DNA of 64,000 nucleotides, taken from the NCBI RefSeq assembly GCF_905171765.1, contig NC_053393.1, positions 188,569,921 to 188,633,920 of the forward strand. The letters run 5' to 3'. The position numbers were made by a program, and so were the translations under genes. Shown here piece after piece: positions 43,922 through 54,877 of the stretch. Each line of letters opens with the position of its first letter. Within the stretch, counting starts at the first letter, position 1. This stretch comes from Bufo bufo (taxonomy: Eukaryota; Chordata; Amphibia; Anura; Bufonidae). The notes under the pieces are model-generated. The model was not told where the DNA came from. It worked only from the letters and a program-made list of their open reading frames with translations, and made no database searches.

Positions 43922-45580
43922 GTGAAGGACGGATGTGTGCCTATACACTGCTGTAATGTTGAGGACTGCGAGTTAACCGTCCCCGCAAACACCCTGCTGG
44001 GCAAAATTTATGTGTTCGAAGGGGGTATCGCTCGACGAAGGGGCTTCATGCTGCAGCCGAATAGGAGATCAGCCTGGACCTATGCCGTGGAGATCCATTC
44101 AAGGGAAACCCCGACAGCCGAGTGGAACGGTCGAGTGATCATGGCCTGTATGGGGGTGGACTGCAGAACCCTGACCCCGGGGGAACAAAAGCTGCTGGAA
44201 GACACCCTCTGGGAATTTCAGGAGGCCTTCTCAAGACATGATGAGGACTTTGGGTGTGCTACTGCTATTGAACATGAAATCCCAACCGGCGATGCTGCGC
44301 CGATCAGGGAATGTTACCGGCAGATCCCACCTAAGATGTATCAGGAGGTAAAAGATATGGTGGCTAGCATGTTGGAGAACCGGGTGATCCAGGAGAGTCA
44401 AAGTCCATGGGCTGCTCCGGTAGTCTTGGTGCGGAAGAAAGACGGGAGTCTTCGGTTCTGCGTGGATTATCGGAAGCTGAATGCTCAGACTGTCCGGGAT
44501 GCCTACCCCCTTGAGCGGATTGAGGAGTCGTTATCAGCCCTAAGCCAAGCAAAGTTCTTCTCAACTCTTGACCTGGCTAGTGGGTACTGGCAGGTGCCGG
44601 TGGCCAAGAAAGACAAAGCCAAGACGGCCTTCATTCTACCTATGGGACTCTACGAGTTCAACCGGATGCCCTTCGGCCTCTCCAATGCTCTGGGGATATT
44701 CCAGCGATTGATGGAACACTGTCTGGGGGACCTCAACTTCGAATCAGTATTGATATACCTGGATGACATAGTAGTGTTCGGGGCTTCCTTTGAAGATCAC
44801 CTCCAGAATCTGCGAAAAGTCTTGGGACGGCTACGAGACCATGGGCTCAAGATCAAGCCAAAAAAAGCCAACTGTTCCGACAGCAGATAGAGTACTTAGG
44901 ACATGTGTTCACCCAGGAGGGGGTAAAACCGGCCCCCAGCAAGGTGGAGGCCGTTCAGAAGTGGCCCCGGCCAAGTACGCTACGGTAGGTGCGGGCGTTT
45001 GTGGGACTGGCCGGCTACTACAGGAGGTTTATACCCAAATTAGCTCATCTGGTGGGCCCGTTAAACGAGTTGCTAAGAGGCACGGCTGGGGGCCCAAAGA
45101 AACGCCCCATCGACTGGGAGCCCCGGCAACAAGAGGCCTTTGAAGCGGTGAAAGAGGCGCTGACCAATGCCCCAATCCTGGCTTACGCGCGGTTTGATAC
45201 CCCATTCCTGCTGTATACTGATGGAAGCCTACATGGTCTGGGGGCCATATTGTCCCAAGTCCAGGATGGACGGGAGAGAGTCATCGCCTATGGGAGCCGG
45301 TCCCTAAGAGAGTCAGAACGCAACCCTGATAACTATAGCTCCTTTAAACTGGAACTACTGGCACTGGTGTGGGCCATGACCGAAAAGTTTTCAGAATACC
45401 TGACTGGTGCAGAAGTGACCGTGATGACGGACAACAACCAGTTGGCACACCTGGAGAATGCCAAGCTCGGTGCACTCGAGCAAGATGGTTTGCCCGCCTC
45501 TCTAAGTACCAATACCGCATCAAGTTCCGGTCCGGTAGGGAGATTGGCAACGCCGATGCACTCTCTCGAGTTCCAATAGG
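43922..45580 (+). pseudogene. Gypsy reverse transcriptase-RNase H, broken
   Basis: The RT fingers and palm read VVLVRKKDGSLRFCVDYRKL, FSTLDLASGYWQVPV and MPFGLSNALGIFQRLMEHC. YLDD lies in SVLIYLDDIVVF, near residue 279 of the 322-aa frame that ends at 44890. After a frameshift, a TAG at about 44986 precedes VRAFVGLAGYYRRFIPKLAH. The RNase H domain (LLYTDGSLHGLGAILSQ, NYSSFKLELLALVWAM, VMTDNNQLAHL) lies at 45180-45450. A last frame reads IGNADALSRVP. Domain order and sequence are clear Ty3/gypsy. Confidence 0.9.
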
Positions 45581-45719
45581 ACAGTCGACTCAGAGAGCCG
45601 ATGAGGAGTTAGAGGATACTGAAACTCCTGACCTTGGTCGCTTACCTCTGTTCCCGGATGTGGCATATTCAAGTGGGGTGGCGTCTGGAATAATGAATAG
45701 GTTTGAAAAAGTGAACCTT

Positions 45720-47590
45720 ATATAAACCGGCGCTGCTGCAGAAGACATTACTCAGGTAGATAAAATAAAGTGGGTCTTTATTTATATCAGTCTACGCGGT
45801 TCAGGGGCGGACTGCCCCCTTCATCTGGACAATATGTCAGTACATTGTGGGTGTGATCATTATGTCTTTTTATTCTGTTTGTTTGGGCGCGATAATTCCG
45901 GCCTCTGGGGGCGTGGGGGGGGGGGCGTGGGTAAAGGGGGGGGGGGGGCGGAGACCTGGATGCACGTGTTGCCGGCTACGATGTTGTGTTGGAGGACCTT
46001 GATGACGTCTCGCTTGTGGGTGCGGTCTTCGTGACATAAATCATGGGCGGAGTTAAGCACTTTCAGTAGTGACTCTTACGCTTTTTCTGATGTTTAGTGG
46101 GCGGTGGGTTTAGTTTGTGCCGCACTAGTTTGGCCACTCAAGGATGTTCTTTTGCGGGCATGGCGTGTTCGATCTTATTGGTATGCCGCTCATAGATGGT
46201 CTGCTGAGTGCCGGCTTGGTGTTGTGTTTGAGGACCTTGCTGACGCCTCACTTGTGGGTGCGGTCTTCGTGACGTAATTCATGGGCGGAGTTATGCCCTT
46301 CCAGCAGTAATTCTTACGCTTCGGTTAAGATGTTTTGTGGGTGGTATCTTTGTGCTGCGCTAGTTCGGCCACTAAAGAATGTCCTGTGCGGGCATGGCTT
46401 GTGCGGGGTTAATATTAAATATTAAGTGTCTCGGATCTCTTTTTTGGTATGTATTATTTCCGTATTTTCGATTCGTCAAATTCTTCGCAAGGGGATTTGT
46501 ATCAAATATTACTGTTGCTCAGTATAAAAACAGGAGTAAAAGAAAATGCAATGGACTCCAATAGGAATTTATATTTTATAAATATATATCAATATATATC
46601 AATATATGTATGTAAAAGTGCGGGGCATATAAAATGCGAGGCAATAAAAATGAAGGACAAAACGAGTGTATATATATATATGTGTGTATGTGTGAGATAA
46701 GAAGCCCACACGTACAGGTTCATATAAAAAAATTGTTAAAAAAAGAAAAAAATGAAAAATAAGAATAGTAATACTAAATAATAATAATAATAGTACTCAT
46801 AGTAGACAGCCATCTATAGGAGTGTTTTTCTGAAGCTGTGTCGAGGGTTAAGAGTGAATTCGTATTAGATTCAAAGGGGTGTATTTGATAGGGCTGGGAT
46901 ATATATCCAAAGCTTTTGTGTTATACAGTGGTTTCTGGAGGAAGATTTGAAATGTAGATAAAAATGTAGATAAAAATATTGTTATGGAACTATGTCAGGG
47001 GGTATGGGTAGATTGGAGGTTTTGATCTCAAGGTTATGAATTATATTATATAAAGTATAGAGGGGATAGAGGGGATGTTCCACTTGACAACTAAAAAGTG
47101 TGGGGGGGGAGACGGGGGTTGCATCACCTCATACGAGTCAGTGTATATAGGATTATATACCCACTGATAAGTACGCTCATAGGGGCCCTGCCATAAGGGG
47201 GTGGGTCTTGACGGTCTATGTGTGGTGGCCCAGAAGCCCAAAAAAGAGAGAGGTCAGGGTTCCCAAGAGAATTTTGGGATCTGGGGAGGACAGAATATAG
47301 TGGTAAAAGTATATAGTAGCCAATATTTGTGCGCACGCTTATATATGTACGCACACGAGTATATCCGCTATTACTATGGGGTATGGGTGGGGTATTTATT
47401 TTACAGAATGGTTTCGCTGATCTCATTTAGACCGAAGGGGGTTAGGGTATCCAGTTGGAATATCCAGAAGACCTCTCTTCTTTGGAGGCTGTTGAACCTA
47501 TTGTAGGGATTTTCAGGTATGTAGTCGATAGGTGTGATTTTTATTGCATGTTTATCTTTTTCTGAAAAGACGCTAGTGCTGGGGAAAACG
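45720..47590 (-). mobile_element. Penelope-like element fragment inserted in the gypsy element
   Basis: On the minus strand the segment 47430-47590 reads ITPIDYIPENPYNRFNSLQR and then REVFWIFQLDTLTPFGLNE, the C-terminal part of a Penelope GIY-YIG endonuclease. The 3' end near 45720-45840 has AGTCTACGCGGTTCAGGGG followed by CCCCTTCATCTGGAC, a Penelope pseudo-LTR signature. RT is absent (5'-truncated). Two ~230-bp near-repeats rich in GGTGCGGTCTTCGTGAC lie at 45950-46330. The remainder is AT-rich 3' UTR. Confidence 0.75.
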
Positions 47591-48192
47591 TTGACTGATT
47601 GGGAGAGAGTCCAGGATAGTTGCCGGGATTTGTGGAAAGTGAAAGAATGGGTTCGGAGCAAGATCTGGCCTCGGCCAGAAGAACGAGCCCGCCTGACCCA
47701 AGAGGGTCAGAAGTTGTTAAGGCAGTGGGACAAGCTGACAATTACTCAGGGCCTCCTGTGCCGGATCATGTACTTACAGTCAGAGCTGCAGTACCGGCAA
47801 CAGATTGTCATTCCCATGTCGTTGGGACCAGAGGGAAGCTCATGAAAAGGGAGCTCATTTTGGGAGCGACAAAACGTTCAAGTGGCTCCAACGGCTGGTA
47901 TACTGTCCAGATCTGGCCGACATGGTGGCCGTGGCATGCCTCAAGTTTTGATCCTGTGGGTTGAGTAAGAGTACTGAACAGCAGGCTCCTGTGCAGACCA
48001 TCTGCACCTCAGCATCCCTAGAACTTCTGATGATCGATTATGTACAGATTAGGTACTCTACCTCGGGACACTCGTACTGTCTAGTCATGACAGATCACTT
48101 TACCAAGTATGCGGTGGCTGTGCCCACCAGAGACCAAACCGCAGTCGGCCGCCAAAGCTGTCTGTAAACACTTTATGCAGGTGTTCGGGTGT
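47590..48192 (+). pseudogene. Gypsy integrase, N-terminal and core part
   Basis: LTQEGQKLLRQWDKLTITQG and YRQQIVIPMSLG belong to the N-terminal region. After frame changes, ELLMIDYVQIRYS (first catalytic D) and SYCLVMTDHFTKYAVAVPTR form the core. The frame is cut by a nested LTR element at 48192. A short remnant (VYGG...ILTREHAF) follows at 50997-51040, then the 3' LTR; the last catalytic residue and C-terminal domain are missing. Confidence 0.8.
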
Positions 48193-48810
48193 TGTGGCGA
48201 AAATAACCTCGCCACTGGGTTTTGGAGGGGCCTGGTTGCCAGCCTCTTGCCCCAGGATTATGGGCCCTCTCATCAGCCCATGCAAAACTTAAATCCCATG
48301 GCGATTTGACTGTGGTAGTGGCATCTGAGTGCTCAGATCCAAGCCATATGGGGACATGTGGGGTTTTGAGGTGTGTGACAGTACCATCTGTCTGTGTAAT
48401 TGTATTGTATGTTATGTGAGGGTACCCAGATAGCTCATTTTATTGTATTCATGTTGTCTGAGTGCTATTCACCTAATAATATGCACTCAGACTTGAGCTA
48501 TCTGGGAATATGTTAAATGTCTGTGTTTGCTGTGAGGGTCTGACATTGTGTGTTTGGGTGGTGATTCCTGTCCTGTTGTTCCCACATGTGTATTGGTGAT
48601 TTCCCTTTGTCCTGAGAGATAATTGAATTGCCCCTTGGGTGTCTCCAGGGCAGAGAGGAGGAAACCATGATGCATTGTGGGGATGTGTTGTTCCTGTTCC
48701 TGGTTCCTGTGGTGGTATCGGTGTCGAGCGGAGTGCATGGAGTCCTCGGGAGGCACTGGGAGCATTTATCAACGGAGGTACCCGATCGGGGTGCCAGGAG
48801 ATCTGTTACA
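48193..48810 (+). repeat. LTR-A of the nested element, with 222-bp deletion
   Basis: TGTGGCGAAAATAACC...TCTGTTACA. Relative to LTR-B it lacks the bases corresponding to about 50650-50871, which include the TATA-like and AATAAA signals. Confidence 0.85.
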
Positions 48811-48899
48811 TTGGTGGCAAGCGGCGGGATCGTTCCCACAGCCAGAAGGACAGCTACAGGAGACACCATTCAATGGATTTTACAATTTGAGGGCAACGC

Positions 48900-49724
48900 A
48901 TGTCCGAGTACAGCGACCCTGACAACACCAGAATGGAAACAGCAGTGGAGTACGATGAGGGTGTCATGGATGACCGAGATGCAGTCCGCAAAGGCATCTG
49001 GTACAAGGTACTGGATATTGTGGAGTATATGCGGGACGAGAGACTCCCCACGGAAGACCAGTGGTTGCAGAAGCGAATAGCCCTGCGGATGCCCTTCCTG
49101 GGAGAGCAGCCCCGGGAGGAATGGGTAAAGGAATTGGAACTCCTAGCATGGCAGGAGCTGTGGCTGGAAGATGCCTACCAGGCGCTCTGGTGGTATGGGG
49201 CACAGTACCTACCCAGGACAGCTGAGCATGACAAGCCAGAGGGAGAGGAGTTTAATGGTCCTGGCTTGTTATGGGAGACTTTTTCAGAGCTGGAGTTTGG
49301 GAGCCCTACACAAGCCCGTTTCCGTGATCTCTTGGAATGGAGGGAGAGCAGGTATGACTGGGACGACACTCATGAGATTGAGCAGGACCTGGTCCACCTG
49401 GTGACCCGGGAGATGGAGCTGGAACAGGGCTACCAGCAGCTGTTCCACTCCAGTGAGAAGGCTCAGCAGGAGAGCAGAGTGTCAGACCCAGGTCCAGAGC
49501 CCTTCAGCTGGGAGGATATTGTATATGTTTACTGGGAAGAACCCCAGGTGGCCGGTGGAGATGGGACCGAGGTCTCTCCACTGCTCCTGCAGGGAATTGG
49601 GAGCAGGGAATTGGGAGCAGCAGGACACTGTATTGGGAGCGGAGACGGTCGGTCGCCCTCTCCAGCGGCTGGAACTATGTATGGGAGAGGAGCTTGTTAC
49701 CCCCTCTCCCCAGCGGCAGCTTAA
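48900..49724 (+). CDS. Gag-like ORF of the nested element, 274 aa
   Basis: The uninterrupted frame starts MSEYSDPDNTRME 90 bp after LTR-A. It contains helical, Trp-rich segments (WYKVLDIVEYMRDERLP, EEWVKELELLAWQELWLEDA, YQALWWYG) that repeat a charged/aromatic pattern and look like a gag capsid-type N-terminus of amphibian gypsy elements. There is no zinc knuckle. It ends in low-complexity sequence. Downstream, VGLPLQQ-type text repeats in another frame (49453-50150), probably from imperfect ~40-bp DNA repeats (TCGGTCTCCCCCTCCA). No protease or RT is present. The family assignment is inference from position between LTRs. Confidence 0.55.
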   Translation: MSEYSDPDNTRMETAVEYDEGVMDDRDAVRKGIWYKVLDIVEYMRDERLPTEDQWLQKRIALRMPFLGEQPREEWVKELELLAWQELWLEDAYQALWWYGAQYLPRTAEHDKPEGEEFNGPGLLWETFSELEFGSPTQARFRDLLEWRESRYDWDDTHEIEQDLVHLVTREMELEQGYQQLFHSSEKAQQESRVSDPGPEPFSWEDIVYVYWEEPQVAGGDGTEVSPLLLQGIGSRELGAAGHCIGSGDGRSPSPAAGTMYGRGACYPLSPAAA

Positions 49725-50151
49725 CGCACCAGGGGGAGACAGTAAGCCCCACAACAGTGCAGATGGGACCGTGGTCTCTGCACTTACAGCACAGGGGGTA
49801 GGGACAGTCGGTCTCCCCCTCCAGCAGCAGAGCTGGGTATCCAAAGAGGAGACAGTCGGTCTCCCCCTCCAACAACCAGGCTCCAACCAGGCTTCTTCCA
49901 TGGTAACACTGGCACCAGGGCAGAGTACCGCTGATCCCTGCCCACAAAGCAACCTCCACTCCAAGCCAGGTAGCAACACAGAGATCGGGAGTACCAGCTA
50001 TCAACATAACCTTGGTGGACTCACTGGACAGAGACAGGCTACCAAATTCAACAGGTCCAGTATTTGGTTGTGGGTGGGCTGCCAGACTAACTCAGGCACC
50101 GACCGGCGTGAGGTCGGGTATCTGGTTAGTCTTCCCTGGGAGGGGGAGATG

Positions 50152-50991
50152 TGTGGCGAAAATAACCTTGCCACTGGGTTTTGGAGGGGCCTGGTTGCCA
50201 GCCTCTTACTCCAGGATTATGGGCCCTCTCATCAGCCCATGCAAAACTTAAACCCCATGGTGATTTGACTGTGTTAGTGGCATCTGAGCGCTCAGATCCA
50301 AGCCATATGGGGACATGTGGGGTTTTGAGGTGTGTGACAGAACCATCTGTCTGTGTAATTGTATTGTATGTTATGTGAGGGTACCCAGATAGCTCATTTT
50401 ATTGTATTCATGTTGTCTGAGTGCTATTCACCTAATGATATGCACTCAGACTTGAGCTATCTGGGAATATGTTAAATGTCTGTGTTTGCTGTGAGGGTCT
50501 GACATTGTGTGTTTGGGTGGTGATTCCTGTCCTATTGTTCCCACATGTGTATTGGTGATTTCCCTTTGTCCTGAAAGATAATTGAACTGCCCCTCGGGTG
50601 TCTCCAGGGCAGAGAGGAGGAAACCATGATGCATTGTGGGGATGTGTTGTGTCTGTGTATCCTGAGTGCTACGTATCTGTCCTGTGTCACAGTCTTCCTT
50701 CTGGTCCCCTAGGGGCGTGTACACCAGATGGGGACCTGCATAAATACGGGCGGGTAGCCCTCAATAAAGGGTTCCTGTTTTACACTCAACATAGTGCCTC
50801 GTCTCATGTGTGTGGGGATTGCTATACGTGTATACTCCCCTGGCTATTACTCCTAGCTCTTGTAAGAGCTGTTCCTGTTCCTGGTTCCTGTGGTGGTATC
50901 GGTGTCGAGCGGAGTGCATGGAGTCCTCGGGAGGCACTGGGAGCATTTATCAACGGAGGTACCCGGACGGGGTGCCAGGAGATCCGTTACA
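50152..50991 (+). repeat. LTR-B of the nested element, full length (840 bp)
   Basis: Ends TGTGGCG...CCGTTACA. It carries the promoter region that LTR-A lost. Confidence 0.85.
50738..50768 (+). promoter_or_regulatory. TATA-like and polyadenylation signals of LTR-B
   Basis: GCATAAATACGGGC (around 50738-50751) followed by CAATAAAGG (50762-50770), the compact TATA-then-AATAAA arrangement of short-R LTRs. Confidence 0.5.
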
Positions 50992-51082
50992 GGTGTCTAC
51001 GGAGGATACATTCTGACCAGAGAGCATGCTTTCAGGGTACTCTAATGAATGGCCAAGGACGACAACTTTGAGTGGGGTGGCA

Positions 51083-52674
51083 TGTGAGATTGTGCATAAA
51101 CTCTGCCTGTAAATGTTTATGTTTAAATTGTATTGGAGCTGTCATTTGGCATTCCGGGCACTAGAGGCCACTGTTTTGCAGCACAGTCAGCACACTCTGG
51201 GATATGCATATGCAAAGCAGAAGATGACTCATGCTAGCTGCTTCTGAAAACCAGGAAGTGCTGATCTGACATGGTGGAAGCAATGTTCTTTGAGAGACTG
51301 AATCCGATTCCATCCTGGCTTGCGGATGTCCGGGAGTGAATGCACAAGTAGAGGAAGGAGATTAGCTGTTGTCCCCTTACTGGATCCGGCTCTTTGAAAG
51401 AGAGATTGCTCCAGGAAGACAGTGTACAGCGTGTGGGCAGAAGTCTTATTATCAAGGAAGGCCGCACGGTTGTTGAGAGGTTGGTGGCCATCCTGGGTAA
51501 GCAGCATCCTCGGGCCCAGAACGGACGCAGGTCAGTACATCTGGTTACTGGTTGTATTCTACTGTGTGGCGCCTGAAGTAACAGAGACTAGCCTAGGCCT
51601 TATAGTAGTTAGATAGATAGGGTTATATGTTTTGCTAGGCCTTACTGTACTGGACTGCGGCGCAGCATTTGACTTGCAGGCTCTGCTGCGTCCGCCACCG
51701 GCTAGGTGTGTCCTCTTTAGCGGCACGGCACGACTTGCAGGCTCTGCTGTGTGCGCCATCGGGCTAGGCCTGTCCCTCGGACAGGGACGGTGACTGTGGG
51801 CCTGGGGTATAACTTAGTCTGTGTATATTTATATTGTTGTGTTTTCACTATTGTTAAAGGGTGTCTGCTCTACCAAACAATCCTAATATAATAGCTTATT
51901 GTGCAGTTGTTTCGCTAAAAAACGAACTTATATTGATATGCTAATGAGCCTCTAGGTGCTATAGGGGCGTCATTAGCACCTAGAGGCTCGGTCTACCTTC
52001 ACAAAATGCCGCCGCCCAGTGCGTCCCTCCAGCCTGCCCATCTCCTCCGGAATGCGATCCTCCCTGTGAGCCAGCGGACGAATTCTCGCGCATGCGCCGT
52101 GCGCGTCTGTATTCAGCGCATGCGCAGTGAATGTCTGACCACTTTCTGCACAGACATCTCCAGTGCGCCTGTTCCTCGGAGCGCTATGACGTCATCGGCG
52201 CAGGCGCAGTGGAGATGTCTGAGCAGGGAGCGGTCAGACATTCACTGCGCATGCGCCGAATACAGACGCGCACGGCGCATGCGCGAGAATTCGTCCGCTG
52301 GCTCACAGGGAGGATCGCATTCCGGAGGAGATGGGCGGAATGGAGGGACACGCTGGGCGGCGGCATTTTGTGAAGGTAGACCGAGCCTCTAGGTGCTAAT
52401 GACGCCCCCATAGCACCTAGAGGCTCATTAGCATATCAATATAAGTTTGTTTTTTAGCGAAACGGCTGCACAATAAGCTATTATATTAGGATTGTTTGGT
52501 AGAGCAGACACTAGCGGATCGCTAGTGTCTGAAAGCTAATTATGTGAAAACGAAGTGGTAGAAACCCTTTAAAGTAAAGTTTCTGTTCTTGCATATAAAG
52601 CTGGTGTCAGTGTCGCTTTTCTTGTCTTTGACTTTGCTGTATCCTGGGGAGCCCACCCCGGTACACGGCTTACA
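51083..52674 (+). repeat. 3' LTR of the gypsy element, split by a MITE
   Basis: Same sequence as 41451-42327 with the 711-bp TTAA MITE and a TTAA duplication added. Lengths agree to the base (877). Confidence 0.9.
51858..52568. mobile_element. TTAA-flanked foldback MITE in the gypsy 3' LTR
   Basis: TTAA at 51854-51857 and 52569-52572. Ends AGGGT/ACCCT. Arms of about 300 bp (for example TAGGTGCTAATGACGCC and its complement) meet near 52195. The empty site exists in the 5' LTR. Frames such as 52006-52392 are palindrome artefacts. Confidence 0.9.
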
Positions 52675-52678
52675 GAGG

Positions 52679-53178
52679 GATGGTTCTTTCCTGATATATT
52701 CCAGTCTTCTTGGGGAGTTCAGGCACCCCCAATAAGAAGAATTTCATCGATTGCCACATACCAACCTCTCCTGGTGTTCGAGTTTACCCTCTGATGTGTC
52801 TACACTAGAGTTAGGCCTACTGTTAGCACAACTCCTCAAGGTGAGCTTTCAATTGGGATGAGCTTTTACTGATATCTGTGCGTTATCACCCTATGTTGCG
52901 CCTGTTTTTTGTTTACTAATAAACATCGCCTGTGAGATTGATCTTTTGGAAATATGTCTACTTTGATGGTGTTTGTAAGTGTAGAAGCATTACAACTATA
53001 TGAAAAATTTGCAATTATTTTCCTGGAATTACTTTATTTTCTAGTTATATTTTGCAGGATCACATTAAACTGTAAATCTAATAATTAGAATACAACAGTC
53101 ACAGAATGAACACAGATTTGCGTTCACATTTAGTGATCCTATGTGATGGGGAGTACCCTATAGTAACGTACCCACTCA
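52679..53178. other. Flank of the gypsy insertion, Penelope-type terminal sequence then unassigned
   Basis: Begins with GATGGTTCTTTCCTGATA, continuing the terminal repeat cut at 41446. Contains AATAAAC near 52918. Nothing else recognised. Confidence 0.45.
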
Positions 53179-54558
53179 CATTTATGCAAAGAGTCAGTAT
53201 TTGCAGTGTTGGCCCTTCTTTTTCAGGACCTCTGCAATTCGACTGGGCATGCTCTTAATCAACTTCTGGGCCAATTCCTGACTGATAGCAACCTATTCTT
53301 TCATAATCACTTCTTGGAGTTTGTCAGAATTAGTGGGTTTTTGTTTGTCCACCCGCCTCTTGAGGATTGACCACAAGTTCTCAATGGGATTAAGATCTGG
53401 GGAGTTTCCAGGCCATGTAAACGTTTTGGTCCCCGAGCCACTTAGTTACCACTTTTGCCTTATGGCACGGTGCTCCATCGTGCTGGAAAATGCATTGTTC
53501 TTCACCAAACTGTTGTTGGATTGTTGGAAGAAGTTGCTGTTGGAGGGTGTTTTGGTACCATTCTTTATTCTGTGTTTTAGGGCAAAATTGTGAGTGAGCC
53601 TGCTCCCTTGGATGAGAAGCAACCCCACACATGAATGGTCTCAGGATGCTTTACTGTTGGCATGACACAGGACTGATGGTAGCGCTCACCTTTTCTTCTC
53701 CGGACAAGCCTTTTTCCAGATGCCCCAAACAATCGGAAAGAGGCTTCATCGGAGAATATGACTTTGCCCCAGTCCTCAGCAGTTCATTCACCATACTTTC
53801 TTCAGAAGATCAATCTGTCCCTGATGTTTTTTTTGGAGAGAAGTGGCTTCTTTGCTGCCCTACTTGACACCAGGCCATCTTCCAAAAGTCTTCGCCTCAC
53901 TGTGCGTGCAGATGCGCTCACACCTGCCTGCTGCCATTCCTGAGCAAGCTCTGCACTGGTGGCACTCCGATTCCGCAGCTGAATCCTCTTTAGGAGACAA
54001 TCCTGGCGCTTGCTGGACTTTCTTGGACGCCCTGAAGCCTTCTTAACAAGAATTGAACCTCTTTCCTTGAAGTTCTTGATGATCCTATAAATTGTTGATT
54101 GAGGTGCAATCTTAGTAGCCACAATATCCTTGCCTGTGAAGCCATTTTTATGCAACGCAAGGATGGCTGCACGCGTTTCTTTGCAGGTCACCATGGTTAA
54201 CAATGGAAGAACAATGATTTCAAGCATCACCCTCCTTTTAACATGTCAAGTCTGCCATTTTAACCCAATCAGCCTGACATAATGATCTCCAGCCTTGTGG
54301 TCGTCAACATTCTCACCTGAGTTAACAAGACGATTACTGAAATGATCTCAGCAGGTCCTTTAATGACAGCAATGAAATGTAGTGGAAAGGTTTTTTGGGG
54401 ATTAAGTTAATTTTCATGGCAAAGAAGGACTATGCAATTCATCTGATCACTCTTCATAACATTCTGGAATATATACAAATTGCTATAATAAAAACTTAAG
54501 CAGCAACTTTTCCAATTTCCAATATTTATCTAATTCTCAAAACTTTTGGCCACGACTG
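53179..54558 (-). mobile_element. Tc1-like transposon 2, copy b, truncated at the left
   Basis: The right terminal repeat ends AAAACTTTTGGCCACGACTG at 54558 followed by TA. Homology with copy a starts at 53179 (CATTTATGCAAAGAG), so the left terminal repeat is missing. Confidence 0.85.
53200..54194 (-). pseudogene. Tc1-like transposase of transposon 2, copy b
   Basis: Starts MVTCKETRAAILALHKNG. GRPRKSSKRQDCLLKRI lies in the DNA-binding half, FQHDGAPCHKAK in the catalytic half. Frameshifts near 53800 and 53640, and a short deletion near 53420, break the frame. The deletion removes codons that copy a keeps (DILGPWPG region). Confidence 0.8.
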
Positions 54559-54560
54559 TA

Positions 54561-54873
54561 CATAAACATACACAAACAAAGGCTAAACTGAGACTAGACG
54601 GGTATAGTAGCAAAATATACATATACTTTATTAGACAATACATAAAAAAGTTGTAGCAGTTGTACACTTCAGTGTCATATCACATCACAATGTAAAGATG
54701 ATGGCAGATTTATATAAGTAATAAGCACATCAAAAGCTTTACATTATACAATACATGTATTTGCCAAGAAAAAGATTCCAAAATAGATTTTCTTTTATGA
54801 AGAGATTTGCAGACTTGTGTTTCTTTCAGTGGTCTGAAGCCAGTGAAGCTGTTGAAGGGTAAGCTGTGTTCGG
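54561..54873. other. Interval without recognisable feature
   Basis: AT-rich sequence between two elements; nothing recognised. Confidence 0.4.
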
Positions 54874-54877
54874 TTAA

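Larger units (their letters stand above)
48193..50991 (+). mobile_element. Small LTR retrotransposon nested in the gypsy integrase
   Basis: LTR-A 48193-48810 and LTR-B 50152-50991 with 5-bp duplications GGTGT (48188-48192 and 50992-50996). A primer-binding candidate TTGGTGGCAAGCGGCGGG follows LTR-A and a polypurine tract GGGAGGGGGAGATG precedes LTR-B. The 1.34-kb internal region holds only a gag-like frame, so the element is non-autonomous. Confidence 0.9.
41451..52674 (+). mobile_element. Ty3/gypsy LTR retrotransposon with three nested insertions
   Basis: LTRs at 41451-42327 (877 bp) and 51083-52674 (877 bp once the 711-bp MITE and 4-bp TTAA duplication are removed). A 4-bp duplication GAGG (41447-41450 and 52675-52678) flanks it. 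The order gag, protease, RT, RNase H, integrase is that of Ty3/gypsy. Penelope fragment 45720-47590, LTR element 48193-50991 and MITE 51858-52568 interrupt it. The end of integrase is deleted. Confidence 0.9.

Noticed and set aside
49453..50268. 271-aa frame as a second gene of the nested LTR element
   Set aside because: Runs across ~40-bp DNA repeats, overlaps the gag-like frame and enters LTR-B; no recognisable domain.
52006..52411. Frames on both strands encoding similar proteins
   Set aside because: Mirror translations of a palindromic MITE.
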